Of a stretch of 64,000 nucleotides of DNA, positions 8,122 to 21,345 are shown piece after piece. The notes under the pieces were generated by a model, which saw only the letters and a program-made list of their open reading frames with translations, was not told the origin of the DNA and did no database searches. Location: positions 186,001 through 250,000 of the forward strand of contig NZ_JBBCMA010000001.1 of NCBI RefSeq assembly GCF_037152535.1, in the 5' to 3' direction. Made by a program: the position numbers and the translations under genes. How positions within the stretch are numbered: position 1 is the first letter of the stretch; every line of letters starts with the position of its first letter. The DNA is from Leclercia sp. AS011 (lineage in GTDB: Bacteria; Pseudomonadota; Gammaproteobacteria; Enterobacterales; Enterobacteriaceae).

Positions 8122-10068
8122 ATGTCTCTTTATAAACAGCTACTGATCGGCATCTGTTTATTTACGTTCGTCATTTTCTGCGGAAACTTCGTGGTGACCC
8201 TCGAAAGCTCGCGGGAGCAGTACCGCAACCAGCTCAGCGCCCACGCACAGGATGCGGCGACGGCGCTGGGGTTGTCCCTGACCACCCATATCGACGACCC
8301 GACCATGACCGAGCTGATGGTGAACTCCATCTTCGACAGCGGCTACTTTTATCGCATTCGCGTGGTCGATATTAAGACCAATAAATCGATTATCGAGCGC
8401 AGCGATGTGCCCCAGAATACCCGCGTTCCCCAGTGGTTCGTGCGGCTGGTGCACCTCAGCCCCGGCGAAGGTGATGCCATTGTGATGCGCGGCTGGACGC
8501 AGGTCGCCCGGGTCGAGGTGGTCAGCCATCCGATGTTCGCCCTGGCCCGCCTGTGGAACAGCATGGTCGCCAGCTTTTTGTGGCTGACCGGCTGTAGCCT
8601 GTTGTTCCTGCTCGCCGCCACCCTGCTGTTACGCCGTACCCTGCGCCCGCTTAACTATATTGTCGGCCAGGCGATGGCCATCTGCCGCCGCGAGTTCCTG
8701 AATGTGTCGGCGCTGCCGAAGACCCCGGAGCTGCGCCGGGTAGTTGAGGCGACCAACATGATGGTGACCCAGCTTAAGGCGTTATTCGGCGAGCAGGCCC
8801 GGCGCACCGAATCCTTGCGTCAGGAGGCTTATCACGACAGCCTGACCGGGCTGAGCAACCGCCGCGCGTTTGACATGCAGCTGCAGTCGCGCCTGAGCGA
8901 TGAAGAGAATGCTGGCGGACACATCCTGCTGCTGCGGGTCCAGGATTTGATGGGCCTCAACCAGCGTCTCGGCGGCGCAAAATCCGATCAGTTGCTGGTG
9001 GCGGTAGCGGATATTCTGACCGGCCTGCAGCGCAACTATTTTCACAACGAAGGCTTTGTCGCCCGCGTGCGCGGCGGGGAGTTCGCCATTATCGCCCCGC
9101 CGATCCTCGGGCAGGATCTCGATAACCTGAGTAATACCCTCAGCACCCAGCTGAAGGCGCTGTCGGAGACGGGCATGAGCGACCTTTCGCCGGTTGCCCA
9201 CTTCGCGCTGGTCCCGTTTAACGTGGGCGATACCCCACAGGCGGTGCTGGCCCAGGCGGATCAGGCTCTGGCGAGAGCGGAAACCGAGATGCGCTTCTTT
9301 GCCAGCTCCGATTCCGTATCCGCCGGTGAGGGCGAAGAGGATCATCACAGCTGGTACACTCGCCTTGACGCGGTGCTGACCAACGGGGCCTTCGAGCTGT
9401 TCTCGCAGCCGGTGTATGCGTGCAACAACGCCCACGAGGTGCTGCATCACAAGATCCTCGCCCGGATTAAAACTCAGGAGGGGGAGCTGGTGCCGGCGGG
9501 GCGCTTTATGCCGTGGATCCACCGTCTCGATCTCAGCCGCCGCATGGATATCGTGATGCTCCAGCAGACCCTGCGTGAGCTGGCAAAATCACCGCGCCCG
9601 CTGGCGCTAAGCATCAGCGGTGCCAGCGTTGCCGACGATCAGAGCCTGAACGCTCTGCTGCAGCCGCTGAAAGGCGTACCGCAGCTGGCGGGTTTGCTGA
9701 CCCTTGAACTTGATGAGAACGAGCTTCCGGACGTTGAACGTGTAAACGTGCTGGTCAGTCGCCTGAAGGCGTTGGGCTGCCGTCTGGGGATCCAGCATTT
9801 TGGGGGGCGTTTCCACCTTATTGGCAATTTACCGCAGTGGGGTCTGGCCTGGATTAAAGTTGATGGCAGTTATATTCGCGATATAGACAGTGAGGATGAT
9901 AAAAAACTGTTTATTGAGGCTATTTACTGGGCGACCCGCCAGATTAATCTGCCGCTTATTGCCGAACGTGTGGAAACAGCGGGCGAGCTGGCGGTTCTGG
10001 AAAAAATTGGTCTGCATGGCGCGATGGGGCGCTATTTCGCTGATGCCAGTACGCTGGGTGGAAAATAA
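8122..10068 (+). CDS. lapD: LapD-type c-di-GMP receptor with degenerate GGDEF and EAL domains
   Basis: A 648-residue inner-membrane signalling protein. Domain order: membrane helix at about 6-26, periplasmic domain, membrane helix at about 147-170, HAMP-like linker, GGDEF domain from about 233, EAL domain from about 425. Both catalytic motifs are changed: GGDEF is RGGEF (317-321) and EAL is KIL (444-446). The known LapD receptors have RGGEF and KVL at the same places; they bind c-di-GMP with the EAL domain, cannot make or degrade it, and hold LapG through the periplasmic domain. The sequence therefore supports a receptor rather than an enzyme. It sits between lapG and a small conserved gene, in the same operon. 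Confidence 0.95.
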   Translation: MSLYKQLLIGICLFTFVIFCGNFVVTLESSREQYRNQLSAHAQDAATALGLSLTTHIDDPTMTELMVNSIFDSGYFYRIRVVDIKTNKSIIERSDVPQNTRVPQWFVRLVHLSPGEGDAIVMRGWTQVARVEVVSHPMFALARLWNSMVASFLWLTGCSLLFLLAATLLLRRTLRPLNYIVGQAMAICRREFLNVSALPKTPELRRVVEATNMMVTQLKALFGEQARRTESLRQEAYHDSLTGLSNRRAFDMQLQSRLSDEENAGGHILLLRVQDLMGLNQRLGGAKSDQLLVAVADILTGLQRNYFHNEGFVARVRGGEFAIIAPPILGQDLDNLSNTLSTQLKALSETGMSDLSPVAHFALVPFNVGDTPQAVLAQADQALARAETEMRFFASSDSVSAGEGEEDHHSWYTRLDAVLTNGAFELFSQPVYACNNAHEVLHHKILARIKTQEGELVPAGRFMPWIHRLDLSRRMDIVMLQQTLRELAKSPRPLALSISGASVADDQSLNALLQPLKGVPQLAGLLTLELDENELPDVERVNVLVSRLKALGCRLGIQHFGGRFHLIGNLPQWGLAWIKVDGSYIRDIDSEDDKKLFIEAIYWATRQINLPLIAERVETAGELAVLEKIGLHGAMGRYFADASTLGGK

Positions 10069-10094
10069 CCGCATAGTTTGAATGGAGAATGAAA

Positions 10095-10436
10095 ATGTAT
10101 TACGTAGAAAGGGATACTGAAAGCCGAATTATTCGGGTGGAATTGACGCCTTTTTCCACAATGACGGAACAGCATGACCTCTGTACACCCGAGATTGACG
10201 AGTGGATGCGCCAGCGAGAGATCCGCGAAGCGACGCTGTATCAGCTACGGCAGAGCGACCTTGAGATGGTGCGTGTGCTGGAAGACCTGATTGAGGTGCT
10301 AATGAGCAAAGGCGTCATCACTATTACCGATCTGCCACCGGCCGCGCAGGCAAAACTCAACAGCCGCGCGCAGGCGCGCCGTTCGCTGAGTGGTCTGGAA
10401 GGATTAATCGCGGATGACGATGAAGGGCTTATTTAG
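10095..10436 (+). CDS. small conserved protein encoded next to lapD, unknown function
   Basis: A 113-residue acidic soluble protein without signal peptide or Cys-rich motif. It begins MYYVERDTESRIIRVEL, has a helical centre (LRQSDLEMVRVLEDLIEVLM) and ends in an acidic tail. I recall similar proteins beside lap-type genes in pseudomonads, misleadingly labelled as resembling tryptophan synthase beta subunit; nothing here supports that enzyme. The ATG at 10095 is preferred because GGAG lies seven bases upstream; the ATG at 10089 is too close to it. It follows lapD by 26 bases in the same direction and is followed by the adhesin leader region. A role in Lap signalling or secretion is plausible from position alone. 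Confidence 0.7.
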   Translation: MYYVERDTESRIIRVELTPFSTMTEQHDLCTPEIDEWMRQREIREATLYQLRQSDLEMVRVLEDLIEVLMSKGVITITDLPPAAQAKLNSRAQARRSLSGLEGLIADDDEGLI

Positions 10437-10707
10437 CCACTTTCATTATCAGGCGGGGTTAATAATAACCGGGAGTTATAAATCTGGCGCTCTGTGGCGA
10501 TAATACAGGCCGTTTTGATTTCAATTCATTCATGCCATCAATTAATATAAGGCCCTGACCCGGACCTGAATCAATAAAATTGTGACTGAAAGGCGTATCC
10601 TTATCAGTGTTGCACAGCAAATTACTAATAAAGATTTAATTCTCTTTTAGCATTCTAAGCCTGAGCAATGGATGAATTGGGCGTGAAAAGGATGAAGGAA
10701 ACAATAT
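10437..10707 (+). other. intergenic leader upstream of the adhesin gene
   Basis: This A+T-rich space of 271 bases separates the lapG/lapD operon from the adhesin gene and probably carries the adhesin promoter. A weak sigma-70-like arrangement starts at TTGCAC (10610-10615), but its -10 element is poor, so I do not assign a promoter. The adhesin start has AAGGA eight bases before the ATG. I see no open frame of note and no clear operator. Confidence 0.4.
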
Positions 10708-14862
<4,155 letters not shown>

Positions 14863-14868
14863 TCGATC

Positions 14869-14899
14869 GCCGCGCAGGGGCAGTCTGCCTCTGCGCGGC
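14869..14899 (+). terminator. GC-rich hairpin after the adhesin gene
   Basis: The sequence forms a strong stem of about 13 base pairs with one mismatch (GCCGCGCAG pairing with CTGCGCGGC) just 7 bases after the adhesin stop. No T-run follows, so it is not a classical terminator. It may lower read-through into lapEBC or protect the adhesin mRNA 3' end. Confidence 0.5.
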
Positions 14900-15042
14900 A
14901 AACAGTAAGATGTTAATTCAAATCGGACGAGGGATGCCGTCTGACCACAAAATCGCAGGATGCATTTTTTCCCTCGGTCTAATGGGATTTTCTCTGGTGG
15001 GTATTGACCAACAATCAAGGGATATGAAGGAAAGACAGCAAG

Positions 15043-16392
15043 ATGAAACAGTATAGTCAGATTATTATGGGTGCGGCGCTGGTGTTGAGCGCCACGCAGA
15101 GCCAGGCCACTACCCTGGAGCAGGCCGTAAAAGACAGCCTGCTCTGGCACCCGGAAGTTAACGCGTCGGTAAACAGCCGCTATTCCGCCGATCAGGATCT
15201 CCGCGCTGCCAAAGGCGGTTATCTGCCGTCGTTGGATCTCACCGCCGGTACCGGCTGGGAGCAAACCGATAACGCCAGCACCCGTGCGGCAGGCGATCAT
15301 CTGCGTGATTTGCATCGCAGCGAGTCCGCCATCAACCTGCGCCAGAACGTCTTCAATGGGTTTGCGACCACCAGCGAAGTGGGCCGCCAGAAAGCGACCG
15401 TCAACTCGCGTGCCTGGACGGTGCTGAATACCAGCGAATCCACCGCTCTGCAGGCGATCCAGAGCTATCTCGACGTGCTGATGCGCCAGAAGATGGTGGC
15501 GCTGGCAGAAGATAACCTCAAGAATCACGAGCGGGTGTTTGATCAGATCCGCCTGCGTACCGAGCAGGGCGTGGGCCGTCAGGCTGACTTTGAGCAGGCG
15601 CAAGCCCGTCTGGCGCAGGCGCGCAACAACCTGCTGACCGAGCAAACTAACCTCGAAGACTCCCGTGCTAACTACCAGAGCATCACCGGCAAAGAGCCGG
15701 ATACCCTGGTGATGCCCGCTAAAATCGCGGTGCCCGCCTCGCTGGACGCCGCGCGTTCGGTGATGATGGAAAACAACCCGCTGCTGAAGCAGGCGGATGC
15801 CGATGTGGAAGCCACCCGCCAGCAGTACGAGGCGGCAAAATCGCGCTTTTACCCGGATGTGAACGTTGAGGTCGGTCGCACCATGGATAACAACATTGAT
15901 GGCACCCGCGGGCACAGCCAGGAGTGGCAGGCGATGCTGCGCATGCGCTACAACCTCTATAACGGCGGCAGCGACCAGGCCACGCTCACCTCTTACGCCT
16001 ACAAAATGAAAGAGGCGCAGGATGTGAAAAATAACGCCCAGCGTCAGCTGAATGAAGATCTGCGTCTGGCCTGGAACGCCCTCAAAAACGCCAAACAGCA
16101 GGTGCCGATTGCCAAAGAGTATGCCGATCGCAGCGTGCAGGTGCGTAGCGCCTATCAGGAGCAGTTCAGCCTTGGTGACCGTACCCTGCTCGATATGCTC
16201 GACAGCGAAAACGAAGTGTTCAGCGCCCAGCGCCGCTACGTTGAGCTACAGTTCGTCGACATGTTTACCACTTACCGCATCAATGCCCGTACCGGCGAAC
16301 TGCTTAAGAGCCTGAACATTCAGGCACCTTCGGCAGCGCAACCGATCGATCAGGCGCAGCGTTCACAGACCGAGCTGCCTGAAATAAAATAA
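15043..16392 (+). CDS. lapE: TolC-family outer-membrane channel of the Lap type I secretion system
   Basis: A 449-residue TolC-like protein. It starts with a Sec signal peptide cleaved after about residue 22 (MGAALVLSATQSQA) and contains two outer-membrane-efflux repeats with long amphipathic helices rich in Gln, Ala and Arg. Typical TolC-family segments are visible: LWHPEVNAS near the N-terminus, LRQNVFNGFATTSEVG in the first beta-barrel strand region and MRYNLYNGGSDQATLTSY in the second. In Lap systems this channel both exports the adhesin and is the place where the retention module is held. It is the first gene of a lapE-lapB-lapC cluster and starts 180 bases after the adhesin gene. The spacing of AAGGA to the ATG is rather long, about 11 bases. 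Confidence 0.92.
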   Translation: MKQYSQIIMGAALVLSATQSQATTLEQAVKDSLLWHPEVNASVNSRYSADQDLRAAKGGYLPSLDLTAGTGWEQTDNASTRAAGDHLRDLHRSESAINLRQNVFNGFATTSEVGRQKATVNSRAWTVLNTSESTALQAIQSYLDVLMRQKMVALAEDNLKNHERVFDQIRLRTEQGVGRQADFEQAQARLAQARNNLLTEQTNLEDSRANYQSITGKEPDTLVMPAKIAVPASLDAARSVMMENNPLLKQADADVEATRQQYEAAKSRFYPDVNVEVGRTMDNNIDGTRGHSQEWQAMLRMRYNLYNGGSDQATLTSYAYKMKEAQDVKNNAQRQLNEDLRLAWNALKNAKQQVPIAKEYADRSVQVRSAYQEQFSLGDRTLLDMLDSENEVFSAQRRYVELQFVDMFTTYRINARTGELLKSLNIQAPSAAQPIDQAQRSQTELPEIK

Positions 16393-16493
16393 GCCGCCCT
16401 TAAAAGCTGACGGGGTTATTGCTGGCAGAACGACCGGCAATATCCCTCTTTTTTATCCCTGCGACCGCCGTCCGCAGAACACTGAGGCAGAGA

Positions 16494-18680
16494 ATGACGC
16501 CTGATAATGACTCCCCGGATCGCATCGAGATGACCCCGCAGGCGCAGGGCAGACAGGATCCGCGGCAAAGCCATGACGATCCGCTGCTGGATGCGCTGAT
16601 GATCGTCTGTAAGTTGCATAACATCGCCACCAGCCGCAACGTCCTGACCACCGGTCTGCCGCTGGAAGCTCACACCCTGACGATAGAGAGCTTTCCCCGC
16701 GCTGCTGGCCGGGCGGGGCTAAAGGCGCGAGTGGTGCAGCGACCGCTGGAGAACATCACCGCGATGTCACTGCCGGCCATTCTGCTGCTGAAAAACAATC
16801 AGACCGCGGTGTTGATTGGCTGGGACGATCAACAGCGCGCGCGCCTGCTGCCCAGTGAAACCGAAGGCGGTGAGATTACCGTATCGCCCGAGACGCTGGC
16901 GGAGAACTACAGCGGCCGGGTGATCTTCATCTCCCCGAAACATGAGTTTGATGCCCAGCCGACGGCCACGCTGCCGCGCACCAAAGCCTGGTTCCAGGAC
17001 ACGCTCAAACTGTCGAAATTCCTCTACCTGGATGCGGTGGTCGCCAGCTTCCTCGTTAACCTGGTGGCCCTCGCCGCGCCGCTGTTTGTGATGAACGTCT
17101 ATGACCGGGTGGTGCCCAATCAGGCCACGGCGACTCTGTGGGTGCTGGCCATCGGCATCAGCATCGCGTTTGTGTTCGACTTTGTGCTGAAGATCCTGCG
17201 GGGCATTTGCCTCGACCTGGCGGGGAAAAAGACCGACCTGGTGGTCTCCTCAGCGCTGTTCGAGCGGCTGCTGGGGATGAAGATGAAGCTGCGCCCGCAG
17301 CGGGTGGGTAGCTTCGCGCAGAACTTTCAGGAGTTCCAGTCGATCCGTGACTTCCTGTCGTCGCTGACCCTGACCGCCTTTATCGACCTGCCGTTTACCC
17401 TGCTGATCCTGCTGGTGATTGGTATCATCGGCGGCCCGCTGGTGTTTATCCCGCTGCTTTGCTACCCGCTGGCGCTGCTGGTGAACTGGCTGATCCAGCG
17501 CCCGCTGATGTCGCGGGTCAAGAAAACCTATCAGCTCTCCAACGAACGTCAGGCTATGCTGGTGGAGACGCTCACCGGCCTGGATGCCATCAAGATCAAC
17601 AACGCCCAGAGCGAGCGCCAGTATCAGTGGGAACACCTCACCGGCCAGCTCAGCAAGCTGGAGCTGCGGGTGAAGTCGCTCTCCTACGTGGCGGTGAACT
17701 TTACCACCTGGCTGCAGCAGTTCAGCGGCGTGGCCATTATCGTAGCCGGGGTCTACATCATTATTGGTGGCAACCTGAGCATGGGCGGGCTGATCGCCTG
17801 CTACCTGCTGCACCGTCGCGCCATGATGCCCATCGGCCAGCTTTGCAGCCTGATCACCCGCTACCAGCGGGCGCGGATGACCAAAGCCACCATCGACCGG
17901 ATGATGGGCCTGGAGCAGGAGGTGCAGGACGACGAGGTGCCGCTGAAGCGTGAAACCCTCTCCGGTGCCATTGAGCTGCGCGACGTGACCTTCGTCTACC
18001 CCGGCAACCAGTACGCCTCGCTCAGCAACGTCTCGCTGACCATCCAGCCCGGCGAGAAGGTGGGGATCATCGGCCGCAGCGGGTCGGGTAAAAGCTCGCT
18101 GGCGAAACTGCTGGTTGGTTTTTATCAGCCGGACAGCGGCAATGTGCTGATCGACGGGATTGATGCCCGCCAGATCGACGTCCACGATCTGCGCCATAAC
18201 ATCGGCTACGCCCCGCAGGATATCCACCTGTTCAGCGGAACCCTGCGGGAGAATCTGGTCTACGGGGCCAGCTACGTGGATGACGAAACCATGCTGCGGG
18301 TCGCCACCCTGACCGGGGTGCACGAGTTCGCCCGTCGCCATCCGTCCGGTTACAACATGCAGGTGGGCGAGCGGGGGATGAGTCTCTCCGGCGGCCAGCG
18401 GCAGGCGGTGGCGCTGGCGCGCGCGCTGCTTCTCGATCCCCCGGTGCTGCTGATGGATGAGCCCACCAGCTCCATGGATAACACCAGTGAAGATCTGATT
18501 AAAAAGGCGCTGATACCGGTCATCAGTAACAAAACGCTGCTGATGGTGACGCATCGTGCGTCGTTGCTGACCCTGGTGGATCGTCTGATTATCGTCGACA
18601 ACGGCAAAATCATTGCCGACGGTCCGAAAGAGAGCGTCATGAGCGCGCTGAAGAAGGGACAAATTCATGCGAATCGTTGA
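16494..18680 (+). CDS. lapB: type I secretion ABC transporter with inactive C39-like domain (LapB type)
   Basis: A 728-residue inner-membrane exporter subunit. Residues about 30-150 form a C39 peptidase-like domain without the catalytic residues: no Cys at the expected position before DALMIV, and Thr104 stands where the His is expected. Such domains bind substrate but do not cut it. A six-helix transmembrane domain follows (about 170-450). The nucleotide-binding domain has Walker A GRSGSGKSS near 527-535, signature LSGGQRQ, and Walker B VLLMDEPTSSMD near 648-659. I chose the ATG at 16494 because GAGG lies six bases upstream; the frame is open to a TTG at 16419. The gene ends inside the start of lapC with a 14-base overlap. 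Confidence 0.94.
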   Translation: MTPDNDSPDRIEMTPQAQGRQDPRQSHDDPLLDALMIVCKLHNIATSRNVLTTGLPLEAHTLTIESFPRAAGRAGLKARVVQRPLENITAMSLPAILLLKNNQTAVLIGWDDQQRARLLPSETEGGEITVSPETLAENYSGRVIFISPKHEFDAQPTATLPRTKAWFQDTLKLSKFLYLDAVVASFLVNLVALAAPLFVMNVYDRVVPNQATATLWVLAIGISIAFVFDFVLKILRGICLDLAGKKTDLVVSSALFERLLGMKMKLRPQRVGSFAQNFQEFQSIRDFLSSLTLTAFIDLPFTLLILLVIGIIGGPLVFIPLLCYPLALLVNWLIQRPLMSRVKKTYQLSNERQAMLVETLTGLDAIKINNAQSERQYQWEHLTGQLSKLELRVKSLSYVAVNFTTWLQQFSGVAIIVAGVYIIIGGNLSMGGLIACYLLHRRAMMPIGQLCSLITRYQRARMTKATIDRMMGLEQEVQDDEVPLKRETLSGAIELRDVTFVYPGNQYASLSNVSLTIQPGEKVGIIGRSGSGKSSLAKLLVGFYQPDSGNVLIDGIDARQIDVHDLRHNIGYAPQDIHLFSGTLRENLVYGASYVDDETMLRVATLTGVHEFARRHPSGYNMQVGERGMSLSGGQRQAVALARALLLDPPVLLMDEPTSSMDNTSEDLIKKALIPVISNKTLLMVTHRASLLTLVDRLIIVDNGKIIADGPKESVMSALKKGQIHANR

Positions 18681-20031
18681 GTCGCTTAGCCGCCTGATGC
18701 GCTGGCTGTCAGGCGATAAACAGCCCGCGCCATTCACCACCAATGAGGTGAACAAAGCCTTGCTGGATGATGCCCCGCGGGTGGTGCGCGTCACGCTATG
18801 GGCGATCTTCGCCTTCTTTATCGCCATGATCCTCTGGGCATCGCTGGCGAATATTGATGAGGTGACGCGCGGGGAAGGGCGGGCCATTCCCTCCTCCCGC
18901 CTGCAAAAAGTGCAGAACCTCGAAGGGGGGATCGTCGCTGAGGTCTTTGTGCATGAAGGCGAGGTGGTGAAAGCCGGAGCACCGCTGCTGCGTCTGGACG
19001 ATACCCAGTTTCGCTCCAACGCCGGGGAGTCCGATGCCGATCGGCTGGCGCTGCAGGCGCGGATCCAGCGTCTGACCGCCCAGCTTGACGATGCGAAAAC
19101 CCTGACCCTGGCGCCGGAGATTGTGCAGAAGGCGCCGGATATTGCCAGCGGCGAACTGGAGCTGTTCGCCAGCGTGAACAAACGTATCCAGAGCGAGCTG
19201 GACGGTCTCAACGAACAGCTGGTGCAGAAGAAGCAGGAGCTGCTCGACTTCCAGGGCAAGGTCAGCCAGTACCGCCGTAGCCTGGGGCTGCAGCAGCAGG
19301 AGGTCAGCATGTCTGAACCGCTGGTGGCCAAAGGGGCAATTTCAAAAGTAGAGGTGCTGCGTCTGCGGCGCGGGGTGGTAGAAACTCAGGGGCAGCTGGA
19401 CTCGGTGCTGCTCGCCATTCCCCGGGCGGAAGCGGCCATCAAGGAGATTGAGAGCAAGGTGAGCGAAACGCGGGGGCGTTACCGCAGCGAGGCGCTGGGG
19501 CAGCTCAACGAGGCGCGAACCGATCTCAGCAAAATTGAGGCCTCGGGCAAGGCAATTTCCGACCGGGTGAACCGCACCCTGGTGACATCGCCGGTGCGCG
19601 GCGTCGTCCAGCAGCTGCTGGTCAACACCATCGGCGGCGTGATCCAGCCGGGTAATGACCTGGTGGAGATTGTTCCGCTGGACGACACGCTGCTGGTGGA
19701 AGCGAAGATTCGTCCGCAGGACATCGCGTTTTTACGTCCGGGCCAGGAGGCGACGGTGAAGTTCACCGCTTACGATTACACCATCTATGGCGGACTGAAG
19801 GGTACCCTGGAGCAGATCAGCCCCGATACGGTGACCGACAAAGACGGGAAGAGTTTTTACATTATTCGTCTGCGCACCGACAAAAACCATCTCGGCACGG
19901 ATGAGAAACCGCTGTTGATTATTCCGGGGATGGTGGCTTCGGTGGATATCATTACCGGCAAGAAGACGGTAATGGCCTATCTCCTGAAACCTATTCTGCG
20001 CGCCAGAGCAGAGGCGTTCCACGAGCGTTAA
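18667..20031 (+). CDS. lapC: HlyD-family membrane fusion protein of the Lap secretion system
   Basis: A 454-residue periplasmic adaptor that links LapB to LapE. A short cytoplasmic N-terminus and one membrane helix (about 43-60, LWAIFAFFIAMILWASLA) are followed by a lipoyl-like segment (LQKVQNLEGGIVAEVFVHEG), a long coiled-coil hairpin (about 115-280) and a beta-barrel domain with HlyD features (VRGVVQQLLVNTIGGVIQPG, IRPQDIAFLRPGQEATVKFT). The ATG overlaps the end of lapB by 14 bases, so translation is coupled. It is the last gene of the secretion operon; a strong hairpin follows ten bases after the stop. Confidence 0.95.
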   Translation: MRIVESLSRLMRWLSGDKQPAPFTTNEVNKALLDDAPRVVRVTLWAIFAFFIAMILWASLANIDEVTRGEGRAIPSSRLQKVQNLEGGIVAEVFVHEGEVVKAGAPLLRLDDTQFRSNAGESDADRLALQARIQRLTAQLDDAKTLTLAPEIVQKAPDIASGELELFASVNKRIQSELDGLNEQLVQKKQELLDFQGKVSQYRRSLGLQQQEVSMSEPLVAKGAISKVEVLRLRRGVVETQGQLDSVLLAIPRAEAAIKEIESKVSETRGRYRSEALGQLNEARTDLSKIEASGKAISDRVNRTLVTSPVRGVVQQLLVNTIGGVIQPGNDLVEIVPLDDTLLVEAKIRPQDIAFLRPGQEATVKFTAYDYTIYGGLKGTLEQISPDTVTDKDGKSFYIIRLRTDKNHLGTDEKPLLIIPGMVASVDIITGKKTVMAYLLKPILRARAEAFHER

Positions 20032-20040
20032 GGATGGATA

Positions 20041-20067
20041 CAGCCCCCCTCCGGGGGAGGGGGGCTG
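20041..20067. terminator. strong GC hairpin between lapC and the convergent yaiL-like gene
   Basis: A perfect 12-base inverted repeat (CAGCCCCCCTCC with GGAGGGGGGCTG) around a three-base loop. It lies between two converging genes and probably ends transcription from one or both sides, although neither side has a long T-run. Confidence 0.6.
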
Positions 20068-20073
20068 GAAGGG

Positions 20074-20613
20074 TTACCACATCAAATCGTCTGGTACGAC
20101 AAAATCGGCGTACGGATCGTCCTCGTCCTTCGCTTCCTGCGTCAGCTCGCTGCTTAACACGATATAGCTCGCATCACGCTGGGAAATTTTCTCGGCAACG
20201 ATGGCGGGGATAATCGCATATTCGCTCTCACGGCCCGCGTCGGCAACCAGACGGGCAATGGCGAGACGGCCATTGATCAGCTGTGCCTGGGTAGTCTTAT
20301 CGACGTAGATCTTTTTAATCAGGTTATTATCGGTGAAGTTAAAGCCGATATCGCCTTTTGCCACCACAATCCGGTTCATCTCAATTAACTGCTTAATCTG
20401 CGCTTTGTACTCTTTCGCCAGCGTGGCCTGCTTCTGCTGCTCGCTCAACTCTTTGTCGCGTTCAATTTGCGCCTGCTTGTTCACTTCCACCGCTTCGCGC
20501 GCTTCCCGCGCCTGAACGCGGGATTTTTTGGCGGTACGCTGCACTTTCGCCATTTTCTTGCTGGAGACTAAGCCAGCTTTAAGCATCTGTTCCTGGAGTG
20601 TGAGTTTGGTCAT
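20074..20613 (-). CDS. yaiL: YaiL/DUF2058 family protein
   Basis: A 179-residue protein matching the length and sequence of E. coli YaiL as I remember it: MTKLTLQEQMLKAGLVSSKK at the start, a basic helical segment with many Ala, Arg and Glu (about 20-75), then IGFNFTDNNLIKKIYVDK and the acidic C-terminus DEDDPYADFVVPDDLMW. The family is described as nucleoprotein or polynucleotide-associated, with no proven function. In E. coli the gene lies far from argW, so its presence here is out of the usual context. It converges on lapC and follows the cysteine hydrolase gene by about 55 bases in the same direction. Confidence 0.85.
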   Translation of the reverse strand: MTKLTLQEQMLKAGLVSSKKMAKVQRTAKKSRVQAREAREAVEVNKQAQIERDKELSEQQKQATLAKEYKAQIKQLIEMNRIVVAKGDIGFNFTDNNLIKKIYVDKTTQAQLINGRLAIARLVADAGRESEYAIIPAIVAEKISQRDASYIVLSSELTQEAKDEDDPYADFVVPDDLMW

Positions 20614-20668
20614 GTTCGTTTCTGAAGTCTGTCAAATGATGGGCAGATTATACCCTGGAGCGCAGAGC

Positions 20669-21208
20669 TCAGTGGACGTTTAATTCCTCTGTGGCGATAA
20701 CCTGAGCAAAACCGGCCCCGAGCAGCGCCAGAGTGACATCATGAATAGCTTTCGCGCTGAGCTGAGATTTTTCCAGCTCAAAGCTGAGCACCGCATCGTT
20801 TATCACCGTCATTTTTAATCCAAGGTCGGCACCCATTCTGACGGTGGAGTTAACGCAAAATCCTGCCACGGCACCGATAACCACTATCTCTGAAATAGCG
20901 GCCTCCCGGAGATGCGCCAGTAATCCCGTGGAACTGAATGCAGAGGAGGTGTGTTTGATAAATACCGGTTCGCCAGGGCGCTCTTCAAATGATTCCAGGG
21001 GCTGGCTTGCTGGCGAGCTGTGATGAAGAGGCGAACCCTGCTCAGGCGTCTGATGGCGCACATGGATGACCGGGCGGCCAGATGCTCTGAATTGTTCAAT
21101 GACCGAAGCCATGTTTTCGATGCCGGTAGGAGGGAAGTGATCCACGCCCTGTTGAATTCTCTCTTTTACAAAATTCTGCATATCGATGATGAGTAGCGCT
21201 TTTGACAT
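20669..21208 (-). CDS. isochorismatase-like cysteine hydrolase
   Basis: A 179-residue protein of the isochorismatase-like hydrolase superfamily. The expected triad is visible: Asp9 in LLIIDMQ, Lys in FIKHTSSAF, and Cys in GAVAGFCVNSTVRMG. A conserved cis-peptide segment (VIGAVAGF) precedes the Cys. Members hydrolyse small amides or ethers such as nicotinamide or N-carbamoyl compounds; nothing here fixes the substrate. The protein is cytoplasmic. It has an AAGGAGG-like ribosome site just upstream and is transcribed away from the flagellin gene. No obvious link to the Lap system. Confidence 0.85.
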   Translation of the reverse strand: MSKALLIIDMQNFVKERIQQGVDHFPPTGIENMASVIEQFRASGRPVIHVRHQTPEQGSPLHHSSPASQPLESFEERPGEPVFIKHTSSAFSSTGLLAHLREAAISEIVVIGAVAGFCVNSTVRMGADLGLKMTVINDAVLSFELEKSQLSAKAIHDVTLALLGAGFAQVIATEELNVH

Positions 21209-21345
21209 ATTACCCTCCTTAAACCGTGCCAGTGGCAGGGTTATTCGCCGTTCATGGACGTCGTCGTCACCCCGGATTGCACTAACATATCCGGAAAAAC
21301 GTACGGCACCCCCCTACTAAATTTGGTTAAGATCCAAATAAATCA

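Noticed and set aside
17250..19331. 693-codon minus-strand open frame across lapB and lapC
   Set aside because: It is a shadow of two strongly supported sense genes and crosses their boundary without any protein motif.
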